Part shown: positions 1-5,153 of the stretch, piece by piece | How the letters are laid out: every line of letters starts with the position of its first letter | How positions within the stretch are numbered: position 1 is the first letter of the stretch | Origin: Bryobacterales bacterium | GTDB lineage: Bacteria; Acidobacteriota; Terriglobia; Bryobacterales; Bryobacteraceae | DNA: 5,153 nt | Direction: 5' to 3' | NCBI GenBank assembly: GCA_025353235.1 | Contig: JANXQZ010001092.1 | Span: 1 to 5,153 of the forward strand | Notes under the pieces: model-generated | Seen by the model: the letters and a program-made list of their open reading frames with translations, nothing else | Told to the model about the DNA's origin: nothing | Databases searched by the model: none | Program-made: the position numbers and the translations under genes

Positions 1-1
1 C

Positions 2-1429
2 GCGGCCCTGCGCCCCGAAGTCTCGTATGCCGATGTGCGAGTGATCAAAGAACGCGCGCGCAATCTCAGCACGAAGAGCGGCAAAATTGGCCACATTTCG
101 AGCTCCGAATCGCTAGGCCTCGGCATCCGAGTTCTGGTCAACGGATGCTGGGGTTTCGCAGCCACTGACGATCTAACAACAGCAGGCGTTGAGTCCGCCG
201 CCAAGCTCGCCGTGTCCATCGCTCGGTCCAGTGGAATGGCAAAAAAGGCAGACGTCTCGCTGGTTCCCGAGGCGAAGCACGAAGCCACCTGGTCCTCCCA
301 ATGCCGCATCGATCCCTTCGCCATCTCCGTCGAGGAACAGCTCGGCCTCCTTCTTAAAATCGACCACGAACTGCACCGCCACCCAAAAATCACGCTGACA
401 GAAACGGCCATGGTCTTCGACCGTACTCACCAAGTCTTCGCCTCGTCCCTAGGCAGCCTAATAGACCAGACCCGCACCAGCAGCGGAGCAGGCTTCAGCG
501 CCTACAGCTTCGGCGAAAGCGAAATTCAGAAGCGCTCCTTTCCCAACTCGTTCGGCGGTCAGCACCAACTCAAGGGTTACGAGCTGATCCAAGAGTTGAA
601 CCTGCTCGAGAACGCCCCGCGCATCGCCGAAGAGACCGCCGCCCTGCACTCAGCCGATCAATGCCCCGAAGGCGAGTTCAATCTCATTCTGGACAGCAGC
701 CAACTCGCGCTGCAAATTCACGAATCCATCGGACATCCCATCGAGCTGGATCGCGTGCTCGGCTCCGAAGCCAACTATGCCGGAATGAGCTTCCTCACTC
801 TCGATAAGCTCAACAACCTCCGCTATGGATCGGACATCGTCAACGCCGTCTGCGACGCCACCGTGCAACAGCACGAGAACGGTCTGGGGTCTTTCGCCTT
901 CGACGATGAAGGCGTAGAAGCTCAGTCCACGGACATCATCCGCAACGGACAATTCGTCGGCTACATGACCTCGCGCGAGACCGCCCAGGCAATCGGCCAG
1001 AACCGCTCCAACGGAACCATGCGAGCCAATGGATGGGGACGCCTCCCGATGATCCGCATGACCAATGTCAGCGTCCTCCCGGGCGAGCAGAGCCTCGACG
1101 ACGTGTTCAACGTCGATCACGGAATTTACATGGAGACCAACAAGAGCTGGTCCATTGACGACAAGCGCTACAACTTCCAATTCGGCTGTGAGGTCGCCTG
1201 GGAAATCCGCAACGGCAGGCGCGGACGCATGCTGAAGAATCCTACCTACAGCGGAATCACCACCGAATTCTGGAATGCGTGCGAGGCCATCGCGAATCGG
1301 GAACACTGGGTCATCTGGGGCGTGCCAAACTGCGGAAAGGGCCAGCCCGAGCAGGTGATCGGCACGGGCCATGGCGCAAGCCCCTCGCGCTTCCGCAACA
1401 TCAAAGTCGGTGCCGGTTATGCAGGCTGA
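2..1429 (+). CDS. tldD: TldD-family zinc metallopeptidase subunit (5' partial)
   Basis: This is the catalytic subunit of the TldD/TldE (PmbA) peptidase, known in enterobacteria for microcin B17 leader removal and degradation of unfolded peptides such as CcdA. The frame is open to the left edge of the window. A GTG at 35 could act as a start, but the residues before it (PEVSYADVRV) match the conserved N-terminal YADVR strand of the family, so the true start lies a few codons upstream. About 475 residues are visible, close to the usual ~480. The HExxxH zinc motif is HESIGH at 719-736, followed by the conserved ELDRVLGSE. The C-terminal Cys expected as third metal ligand is in VPNCGKGQPEQ (codon 1331-1333), followed by GTGHGASPSRFRNIKVG. 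All signature elements are intact and there is no signal peptide or membrane segment, so the protein is cytoplasmic. The stop TGA overlaps the start of the partner gene. Family assignment is secure; the peptide substrate is unknown. Confidence 0.95.
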   Translation, partial: AALRPEVSYADVRVIKERARNLSTKSGKIGHISSSESLGLGIRVLVNGCWGFAATDDLTTAGVESAAKLAVSIARSSGMAKKADVSLVPEAKHEATWSSQCRIDPFAISVEEQLGLLLKIDHELHRHPKITLTETAMVFDRTHQVFASSLGSLIDQTRTSSGAGFSAYSFGESEIQKRSFPNSFGGQHQLKGYELIQELNLLENAPRIAEETAALHSADQCPEGEFNLILDSSQLALQIHESIGHPIELDRVLGSEANYAGMSFLTLDKLNNLRYGSDIVNAVCDATVQQHENGLGSFAFDDEGVEAQSTDIIRNGQFVGYMTSRETAQAIGQNRSNGTMRANGWGRLPMIRMTNVSVLPGEQSLDDVFNVDHGIYMETNKSWSIDDKRYNFQFGCEVAWEIRNGRRGRMLKNPTYSGITTEFWNACEAIANREHWVIWGVPNCGKGQPEQVIGTGHGASPSRFRNIKVGAGYAG

Positions 1430-2756
1430 GTTCCGGCAAGCTTACGAGCGGATCGAGCGTATCGCCCGCTCGCTGGGCGTCCGCGATGTCGAGGTGATCA
1501 TCGGCTCCCAATCCGAGGCCCTCACCCGCTTCGCCAACAACGCAATTCATCAAAATGTTTACGAGCAGTCGCATGCGATCTCGGTGCGCGTTCAGAAAGA
1601 TCATAAGACCGCCCGGGCCAGCACGAATCGGCTTGATGAGTCTTCCGTTCGGCGAGCAGTGGAGGAAGCGATCGCGCTAGCCAAGTCCGTCGAAGCCGAC
1701 CCGGACATGTTGCCTCTCTACTCGCCAGAGTCATACACAAGCGTGGATCGTTTCGATCGAGCCACGGCAACCGCCGATCCTGAGCATCGAGCCAAAGCCG
1801 TAGCGGAGGTGATTCGGCTGGTGGAGTCGCGTTCGCAAATCGCAGCAGGCATTTACTCTACGGAGCAGGTTGCACAAGCCATGTTTAACTCCGAGGGAGT
1901 CGAAGCTTATCACACCGAAACGATGGCCGATTTTTCGATCACTGCAATGGCGGGCGATAGCTCAGGCTGGGCCAAAGCGTCCGCCGTACGCCTGGCCGAT
2001 CTGGATCCACTCGCGCTCGCCAAAGCAGCCAGCGACAAGGCGCGCCTATCCACTGATCCACGCGAGGTGCCCCCGGGCCGCTATACGGTAGTTCTTGAGC
2101 CAGCCGCCGTACTCGATCTAGTAGGTCAAATGTTCGGCGACTTTAGCGCGACAGCCCTGGTGGATCAGCGCAGCTTCCTCACCGACCGAATAGGCCAACG
2201 CTTGTTCGGCGAGAACATCACCATCCTCGACGACGTGTATCATCCGCTGCAATCCGGTCCAGGATTCGATGGCGAAGGCGTCCCGCGCAAGCGCCTAAAG
2301 CTGGTAGACCGGGGAGTGCCCGGCGAGCTAACCTACTCGCGAGCCAGTGCGCTCAAGGCAGGCGTGAAAGCCACGGGCCACGGCTTCCCGCTGCCCAACG
2401 AAATCGGCGAGGCTCCGCTGAACATAGTATTCGAGGGCGGGTCATCCTCCGTGCAAGAAATGATCGCCTCCACGGATCGAGGCATCCTGGTAACCCGTCT
2501 CTGGTACATTCGCGACGTGGATCCCTACGAAAAGATCATGACCGGCATGACTCGCGACGGCACATTCTTAATCGAAGATGGCGAGGTAGTAGCAGGACTA
2601 AAAAACTTCCGCTTCAACCAGGGCATCATCGAACTGCTCCGAAACGTGGAATCGATGTCCCCCGCCGCCCGCGCCTCCGGAGAAGAAGCCTTCGACATGG
2701 TAGTTCCAGCCATGAAGGCCAACGACTTCCACTTCACCGAAGTAACCCGCTTCTAG
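1419..2756 (+). CDS. pmbA: PmbA/TldE-like subunit of the TldD/TldE peptidase
   Basis: This 445-residue protein is the non-catalytic partner of TldD. It lacks an HExxxH motif, as TldE proteins do, and supplies the other half of the heterodimer that encloses the protease chamber. Family hallmarks are in the C-terminal half: TRLWYIRDVDPYEKIMTGMT, then DGTFLIEDGEV, then GLKNFRFNQGIIELLRNVE, ending with a DFHFTEVTRF strand. I place the start at ATG 1419 (MQAEFRQAYERIERIARSLG), which gives a normal N-terminus and an 11-bp overlap with tldD. An in-frame ATG at 1371 would add 16 low-complexity residues (AQAPRASATSK...) and overlap tldD by 59 bp. Neither start has a convincing Shine-Dalgarno sequence, so translation is probably coupled to termination of tldD. 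The protein is cytoplasmic, intact and co-transcribed with tldD. Confidence 0.93.
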   Translation: MQAEFRQAYERIERIARSLGVRDVEVIIGSQSEALTRFANNAIHQNVYEQSHAISVRVQKDHKTARASTNRLDESSVRRAVEEAIALAKSVEADPDMLPLYSPESYTSVDRFDRATATADPEHRAKAVAEVIRLVESRSQIAAGIYSTEQVAQAMFNSEGVEAYHTETMADFSITAMAGDSSGWAKASAVRLADLDPLALAKAASDKARLSTDPREVPPGRYTVVLEPAAVLDLVGQMFGDFSATALVDQRSFLTDRIGQRLFGENITILDDVYHPLQSGPGFDGEGVPRKRLKLVDRGVPGELTYSRASALKAGVKATGHGFPLPNEIGEAPLNIVFEGGSSSVQEMIASTDRGILVTRLWYIRDVDPYEKIMTGMTRDGTFLIEDGEVVAGLKNFRFNQGIIELLRNVESMSPAARASGEEAFDMVVPAMKANDFHFTEVTRF

Positions 2757-2767
2757 TCGGCTGTAGG

Positions 2768-2803
2768 GCAGGTTGCCAACCTGCGGCCGATTGGCAATCG
2801 GCC
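2768..2803. repeat. Tandem pair of perfect palindromes after pmbA
   Basis: Two hairpins lie back to back 11 bp after the pmbA stop. The first has a 7-bp stem (GCAGGTT/AACCTGC, 2768-2784) with loop GCC. The second has an 8-bp stem (GGCCGATT/AATCGGCC, 2785-2803) with loop GGC. Their centres, TTGCCAA and TTGGCAA, are reverse complements of each other, so the two can also pair with one another. No T-tract follows, so this is not a canonical Rho-independent terminator, although a strong RNA structure here could end or protect the tldD-pmbA transcript. The shape resembles dispersed intergenic REP/BIME-type palindromes, but copy number cannot be judged from one window. Confidence 0.55.
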
Positions 2804-2908
2804 CGGTGCTCTCGGCGGCGTGGAGAGGTTTTCGACGCGGCAGCTAAACCTATCAGACTTAAGAGTCCGATTCGGGGCAGTCGTCGTTCGCGCTACCTTG
2901 GAAACCGT

Positions 2909-3090
2909 GCGGGCATGGCGGAATCGGCAGACGCATCGGACTTAAGCGAAAGAACTTGAGTGCCCGCCAGGAAACCGGCGGTGCAGAACTGCTCAAAGTC
3001 GGGGAACAGGGGCGGCGAAAGCCGTAGACGGGTATAAACATCCGTTGGGCCGCAAGGCCCGTGAGGGTTCAAGTCCCTCCGCCCGCACCA
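2909..3090 (+). tRNA. tRNA-Leu(UAA), interrupted in the anticodon
   Basis: The gene folds as a class II tRNA. The acceptor strand GCGGGCA (2909-2915) pairs with CGCCCGC (3080-3086), followed by discriminator A and an encoded CCA (3088-3090). U8-G9 is followed by a leucine-type D arm (GGCGGAATCGGCAGACGC). The anticodon stem TCGGA (2936-2940) faces TCCGT (3041-3045). The long variable arm is GGGCC-GCAA-GGCCC (3047-3060), and the T arm GAGGG-TTCAAGT-CCCTC spans 3063-3079. The 5' half stops at C32-T33-T34 (2941-2943) and the 3' half resumes around 3036 with AAACATCCG, giving a UAA anticodon. Two pairs are imperfect: A7-C66 and U27-U43. If the insert ends at 3035 the joined anticodon loop is 8 nt rather than 7, so the exact 3' boundary is uncertain. 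The gene is identified firmly; whether the product matures and works is open. Confidence 0.9.
2944..3035 (+). other. Miniature group I-like intron in tRNA-Leu(UAA)
   Basis: An insert of about 92 nt follows U34, the same site used by cyanobacterial and other bacterial tRNA-Leu(UAA) group I introns. Seen in the sequence: 5' exon/intron ACTTAAG (2940-2946) pairs with CTTGAGT (2955-2961) over 7 bp, with T2943-G2958 as the single wobble, which is the hallmark P1 splice-site pair. Next comes a P2-like hairpin, CCGCC/GGCGG (2964-2968 with 2977-2981) capped by A-GG-AAA-CC. Then GCTCAAAGTCGGGGAAC (2991-3007) resembles the P3/P4 region of such introns. Last is a terminal GCGGC-GAAA-GCCGT hairpin (3012-3025), as in P9. 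Known self-splicing members need about 200 nt or more. Here I find no recognisable Q, R and S core segments between 3007 and 3012, so P5-P8 appear missing. The intron does not visibly end in the invariant G. It is either a deletion derivative or a novel minimal form. Confidence 0.6.
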
Positions 3091-3318
3091 GCCGAAAGAC
3101 TACGGGTCGGCATGATCCCGCTTCGGCGCAAGGGATGGCCATATTCGGCGCACGGCAAATCGCAGTGACGGGCCTCACTGTGTAGCGAATGAACGTTGAA
3201 CAGACCAACTCGGCTTCGACTTCCAGGCGGTTTCCTGGGCATTTCGGCTAAACAGGTCGGGCCGGATTCCGCTGAACCCTTGCGCTATTCCCCGGCTTCC
3301 GTCATCGTCGGGCGCGCC
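3091..3318. other. Gene-free spacer between tRNA-Leu and the SDR promoter
   Basis: I see no credible gene here on either strand. Several small inverted repeats are present: GCCGA/TCGGC (3091-3095 with 3107-3111) directly after the CCA end; ATCCC/GGGAT around a GC-TTCG-GC tetraloop hairpin (3115-3136); and CAGTGA/TCACTG with a 6-nt loop (3163-3180). Any of these could help end or process the tRNA transcript, but none is followed by a T-run, so I do not call a terminator. Confidence 0.5.
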
Positions 3319-3348
3319 TTGACACCTGTAACAGCGAAGGTGTACAGT
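3319..3348 (+). promoter_or_regulatory. Sigma70-type promoter of the SDR-tetR unit
   Basis: A perfect -35 hexamer TTGACA (3319-3324) is followed after 18 bp by TACAGT (3343-3348), a 4/6 match to TATAAT. Transcription would start near 3355, within 40 bp of the SDR ATG. The -10 box lies inside the first operator-like palindrome, so a bound repressor would block RNA polymerase directly. Confidence 0.7.
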
Positions 3349-3353
3349 GTATA
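3341..3353. promoter_or_regulatory. Upstream operator-like site overlapping the -10 box
   Basis: TGTACAGTGTATA contains the palindrome TACA-G-TGTA centred on 3347. It matches 10 of 13 positions of the core of the stronger downstream palindrome (TGGACAGTGTCCA). Its centre is 22 bp from the downstream one, about two helical turns, which would place two repressor dimers on the same DNA face. It is read as a second, weaker binding site for the TetR protein encoded downstream; this is inferred from sequence only. Confidence 0.5.
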
Positions 3354-3358
3354 TTATG

Positions 3359-3379
3359 AAGATGGACAGTGTCCATCTT
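3359..3379. promoter_or_regulatory. Perfect palindromic operator, probable TetR binding site
   Basis: This is a flawless 10+1+10 inverted repeat with half-site AAGATGGACA and a central G at 3369. It lies between the promoter and the ribosome binding site of the SDR gene. The size and odd-centred symmetry are typical of TetR-family operators. The obvious ligand is the TetR-family regulator encoded at 4160-4795, giving repression of the SDR and autoregulation of the regulator if both are on one transcript. In RNA the same sequence would form a strong hairpin ending one base before the AGGAG Shine-Dalgarno. Confidence 0.75.
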
Positions 3380-3391
3380 AGGAGAAATGCG

Positions 3392-4122
3392 ATGGCGAAC
3401 GGCAAAGACGTCGTGGTAACCGGGGTATCCACCGGAATTGGTTGGGGAACCACAAAGGTCCTTATTTCAAAGGGATTTCGCGTGTTCGGCTCTGTACGCA
3501 AGCAGACCGACGCCGATCGTTTGCAAAGAGAGTTCGGTAACGGCTTCGTGCCTCTCATGATGGACATTACGGACGCCGACGCTGTACATCAAGCTGCCCA
3601 GAAGGTCGGCTCCATGATAGGCGACAGGAATCTTTTGGGAACGGATAAAAAGAGGCAGGGTCCGACCGGCCGAATCGTGAACATCAGCTCTACCGTCGCA
3701 AAAGTTGCTATTCCGCTTCTCGGTGCTTATAGCGCCTCCAAATTTGGTCTCGAAGGAATGTCGGACGCGCTGCGGCGAGAACTGATGTTGTTTGGCATTA
3801 ACGTCGTGATCATTGAACCGGGCACCGTGAACACAGCGATGTACGACAAGGGCGAAAAAGAAGATCTCAGCGAGTTCAAGCCGACCGAGTATCGGGGGGC
3901 GGTGCAGAATTCCAGAAATTCGCCGTCACCGAAGCACGTACTAACGGCTTATCCCCTGAGCGTCTGGGCGAAGCCGTCCACCTGGCACTCAGCGCGGCAA
4001 AACCAAGGGCACGCTACGCAGTCATTCCGCAACGTTTGAAGAACTGGACTCTGCCCAGACTTCTTCCTACAAGGATGGTCGACGCCCTGCTCGCCAAGAT
4101 GCTCGGACTCACAAAGCCGTAG
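3392..4122 (+). pseudogene. Short-chain dehydrogenase/reductase, broken by a deletion and a frameshift
   Basis: The classical SDR N-terminus is intact: start ATG 3392 (MANGKDVVVTG) with AGGAG at 3380-3384, the NAD(P)-binding TGxxxGIG motif at residues 10-17, and D58 in MMDIT. After residue 83 (GDRNLLG) the sequence jumps straight to TDKKRQGPTGRIVNISS. The NNAG motif and the following helix, about 40 residues in family members, are missing in frame. The catalytic Ser (about residue 100) and YxxxK (Y113, K117) survive. At about 3907-3910, CAG-AATTCC should read CAG-AAATTCC. One lost A shifts the frame, and the shifted frame ends at TGA 4039. The -1 frame from 3907 carries the normal SDR tail (FQKFAVTEARTNGLSPERLG, then EAVHLALSAAKPRARYAV) down to TAG 4122. 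Two independent lesions make a working enzyme very unlikely. Sequencing error could explain the frameshift but hardly the deletion. The substrate is unknown. Confidence 0.88.
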
Positions 4123-4146
4123 CCAGCCTCGAACGCGGGCCAACAG

Positions 4147-4152
4147 TATAGT
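4147..4152 (+). promoter_or_regulatory. Possible -10 box of tetR (leaderless start)
   Basis: TATAGT matches 5 of 6 bases of the -10 consensus and ends 7 bp before the tetR ATG at 4160, so transcription would begin at or next to the start codon. No Shine-Dalgarno precedes this ATG, which fits a leaderless mRNA. No good -35 hexamer is present at 17 bp, so the call is weak. tetR may instead simply be read through from the SDR promoter. Confidence 0.35.
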
Positions 4153-4159
4153 CAATCCC

Positions 4160-4795
4160 ATGCCCTATCCATCAAAAACAGACCGCCAGACTATCCTTTC
4201 GGCCGCAGTCAAGGATCTGGCGCGTAAAGGCATCCGCGGCTTGTCGTTACGGAAGCTCGCGGCCTCCCTCGACCTCGCGCCCAATGCAATCTACCGTTAC
4301 TTTTCCGATCGCTCAGCACTGGAAGCTGCGCTAGCAAACGAAGCTGCCCGACAACTGGAAGTGGCGCTGAGGAAGGCCGCCGACGGGTGCGAACCGGTTA
4401 CCACAATTCGCGAGATGTCATCTGCTTACATGAAGTTCGCCAAGGACAAGCGTCACTTCTACCAGGTGATGATGAGTTTCCACGCACCGGACCACGATGC
4501 GACCTTCCGCCAAAGCCTTTGGGCGTTTACTGTCGAGCAGGTGCAACGAATTGCTGGGTCGGACCGAGCTCCGCAGGCGTCTGTCGCGCTTTGGGCGCTC
4601 CTACATGGAGCCGTGACGTTAGAAGCTGCTTTAGTGTTCGGCGAGAACAAACCGGCAAGCGGCCTTGAATTTGGGCTCGACGCGTGGTTAATGGCTGTTT
4701 CTGCCCCTGAGCAGCCAATGAAGGCGCTCCAAACCAAGTCCAACAAGAGGACGGCCAAACGCCCCAAAGACAATCCTGCCCCAAATGGAGAGTAA
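4160..4795 (+). CDS. TetR/AcrR-family transcriptional regulator
   Basis: This is a 211-residue regulator of normal family length. The N-terminal helix-turn-helix lies at about residues 28-50 (GLSLRKLAASLDLAPNAIYR, then YFSDRSAL), the canonical TetR DNA-binding signature. The C-terminal ligand domain contains WALLHGAVTLE (residues 145-155), the W..HG..LE pattern of the WHG-type TetR C-terminal domain. The last 25 residues are a polar, basic, probably disordered tail (KSNKRTAKRPKDNPAPNGE). The ATG at 4160 comes 37 bp after the end of the broken SDR gene, in the same direction, so the two probably share the operator-controlled transcript. It most likely represses that promoter until a small molecule binds; the ligand is unknown. 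The frame is intact, unlike its neighbour. No Shine-Dalgarno is visible. Confidence 0.92.
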   Translation: MPYPSKTDRQTILSAAVKDLARKGIRGLSLRKLAASLDLAPNAIYRYFSDRSALEAALANEAARQLEVALRKAADGCEPVTTIREMSSAYMKFAKDKRHFYQVMMSFHAPDHDATFRQSLWAFTVEQVQRIAGSDRAPQASVALWALLHGAVTLEAALVFGENKPASGLEFGLDAWLMAVSAPEQPMKALQTKSNKRTAKRPKDNPAPNGE

Positions 4796-4969
4796 ACGCC
4801 CGTTGCTTCACCCCGTTGTCGAAGAACTTTTCCATCATAATTAGCTTGCAGGTTAAAGTCCGCCGCTGACTTTCCATCCGCCCTTCATCGATGACTTTCG
4901 GCATCGGCAGCTACTCTGATTGCGGCAGGGGGAGCGAGATCGGGAGGCTGGTTGCACAGGAGAACGAAA
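4796..4969. other. Intergenic region with possible weak promoter
   Basis: No gene is supported here. A possible promoter is TTGTCG (4816-4821), a 16-bp spacer, and TAATTA (4838-4843), which could serve the downstream Rossmann-fold gene with a leader of about 120 nt. No terminator hairpin with a T-run is visible after tetR. Confidence 0.3.
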
Positions 4970-5153
4970 GTGGAACGATTCGAAGAGATCCGGCGCGAGT
5001 ATGACGGGGCCGGGACGAGCAAGGGTGTGGCGAACGCGCAGTACTCGGCGATCGTGCTGGGCGCGACGGGGAACGTGGGCGGACGCATCGTGCAGCTTCT
5101 GATCAAGAATCCCCTGTGCAAGAAGGTGGTGGTGGTGACGCGCCGCAAGACGG
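4970..5153 (+). CDS. NAD(P)-binding Rossmann-fold protein (3' partial)
   Basis: Only the first 61 codons are in the window. The start is GTG 4970, chosen for the AGGAGA at 4958-4963 six bases upstream and because the frame is open from there to the edge with no in-frame ATG. A polar N-terminal stretch of about 26 residues (VERFEEIRREYDGAGTSKG...) leads into YSAIVLGATGNVGGRIVQLL. This is the first beta strand and dinucleotide-binding loop GxxGxxG (GATGNVG) of an atypical/extended SDR. KKVVVVTRRKT follows as the second strand, with RR suited to NADP(H). The pattern recalls NAD(P)-dependent epimerase or HTATIP2-like oxidoreductases. The family assignment beyond the Rossmann fold is tentative because the catalytic part is missing. 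It has its own ribosome binding site and is 174 bp from tetR. Confidence 0.8.
   Translation, partial: MERFEEIRREYDGAGTSKGVANAQYSAIVLGATGNVGGRIVQLLIKNPLCKKVVVVTRRKT

Noticed and set aside
650..1372. 240-residue minus-strand ORF inside tldD
   Set aside because: It lies wholly antisense to a conserved peptidase gene, shows no recognisable domain, and is typical of GC-rich codon-position shadowing.
1371..1418. Upstream in-frame ATG for pmbA
   Set aside because: It would add 16 low-complexity residues encoded within the conserved tldD C-terminus; the family N-terminus begins at 1419.
2768..2803. Rho-independent terminator of the tldD-pmbA operon
   Set aside because: The hairpins are strong, but no T-tract follows either of them, so I list the pair as a repeat instead.
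2993..3208. 71-residue minus-strand ORF containing RAEGLEPSRALRPNGCLYPS
   Set aside because: This is a well-known artefact: it is the reverse-strand translation of the tRNA-Leu 3' half and the intron, not a protein gene.
3196..3381. 61-residue plus-strand ORF across the SDR promoter
   Set aside because: It has a TTG start without a ribosome binding site, no recognisable motif, and runs through the promoter and operator.
3347..3391. N-terminal extension of the SDR from GTG 3347
   Set aside because: It would begin inside the -10 box and encode residues from the operator; ATG 3392 has a proper AGGAG and starts directly at the Rossmann strand.
3175..3567. 130-residue minus-strand ORF over the SDR start and promoter
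   Set aside because: It is antisense to the SDR coding region and its operator, with no domain pattern; the + strand has promoter, Shine-Dalgarno and SDR motifs.
4459..5148. Several overlapping minus-strand ORFs over tetR and the 3' gene
   Set aside because: They are antisense to genes with clear domains, have no motifs of their own and lack start signals.

Overview
The window is GC-rich (roughly 58-60% by eye) bacterial chromosome. It has tightly packed protein genes, a chromosomally encoded tRNA CCA end, and a TldD/PmbA pair of the type common in Acidobacteriota and relatives. My best guess is a soil-type Acidobacteriota (Terriglobia-like). That placement rests on overall feel plus the SDR/TetR and palindrome style, and no marker gene here proves it. 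Every gene I accept is on the + strand.

Layout. (1) Positions 2-2756 hold a two-gene operon: the nearly complete tldD homologue (5' end cut by the window edge), overlapped by 11 bp by pmbA/tldE. Together they would make the TldD/TldE heterodimeric metallopeptidase. (2) Positions 2757-2908 are intergenic, with two back-to-back perfect palindromes whose centres are complementary to each other. (3) Positions 2909-3090 are a tRNA-Leu(UAA) gene interrupted in the anticodon by an insert of about 92 nt. The insert starts exactly where the classic bacterial tRNA-Leu(UAA) group I intron sits. It can form a P1 helix with a U-G wobble at the 5' splice site, a P2-like hairpin and a terminal GAAA-capped hairpin, but it is far too short to hold a full group I catalytic core. 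This is the most interesting object in the window. (4) Positions 3091-3318 are a gene-free spacer. (5) Positions 3319-4795 are an SDR/TetR unit. A clear TTGACA promoter is followed by two operator-like palindromes with centres 22 bp apart, then a short-chain dehydrogenase gene that is broken twice (loss of the NNAG region and a -1 frameshift), then an intact TetR-family regulator. (6) Positions 4970-5153 are the start of a Rossmann-fold NAD(P)-binding protein that runs off the window.

How they fit together. TldD and TldE act as one protease complex, and no peptide substrate gene is visible nearby. The TetR protein is the natural candidate to bind the twin operator and control the SDR-tetR transcript, so regulator and operator appear to have outlived the enzyme they once controlled. 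The tRNA gene lies between the two units and seems independent of both.
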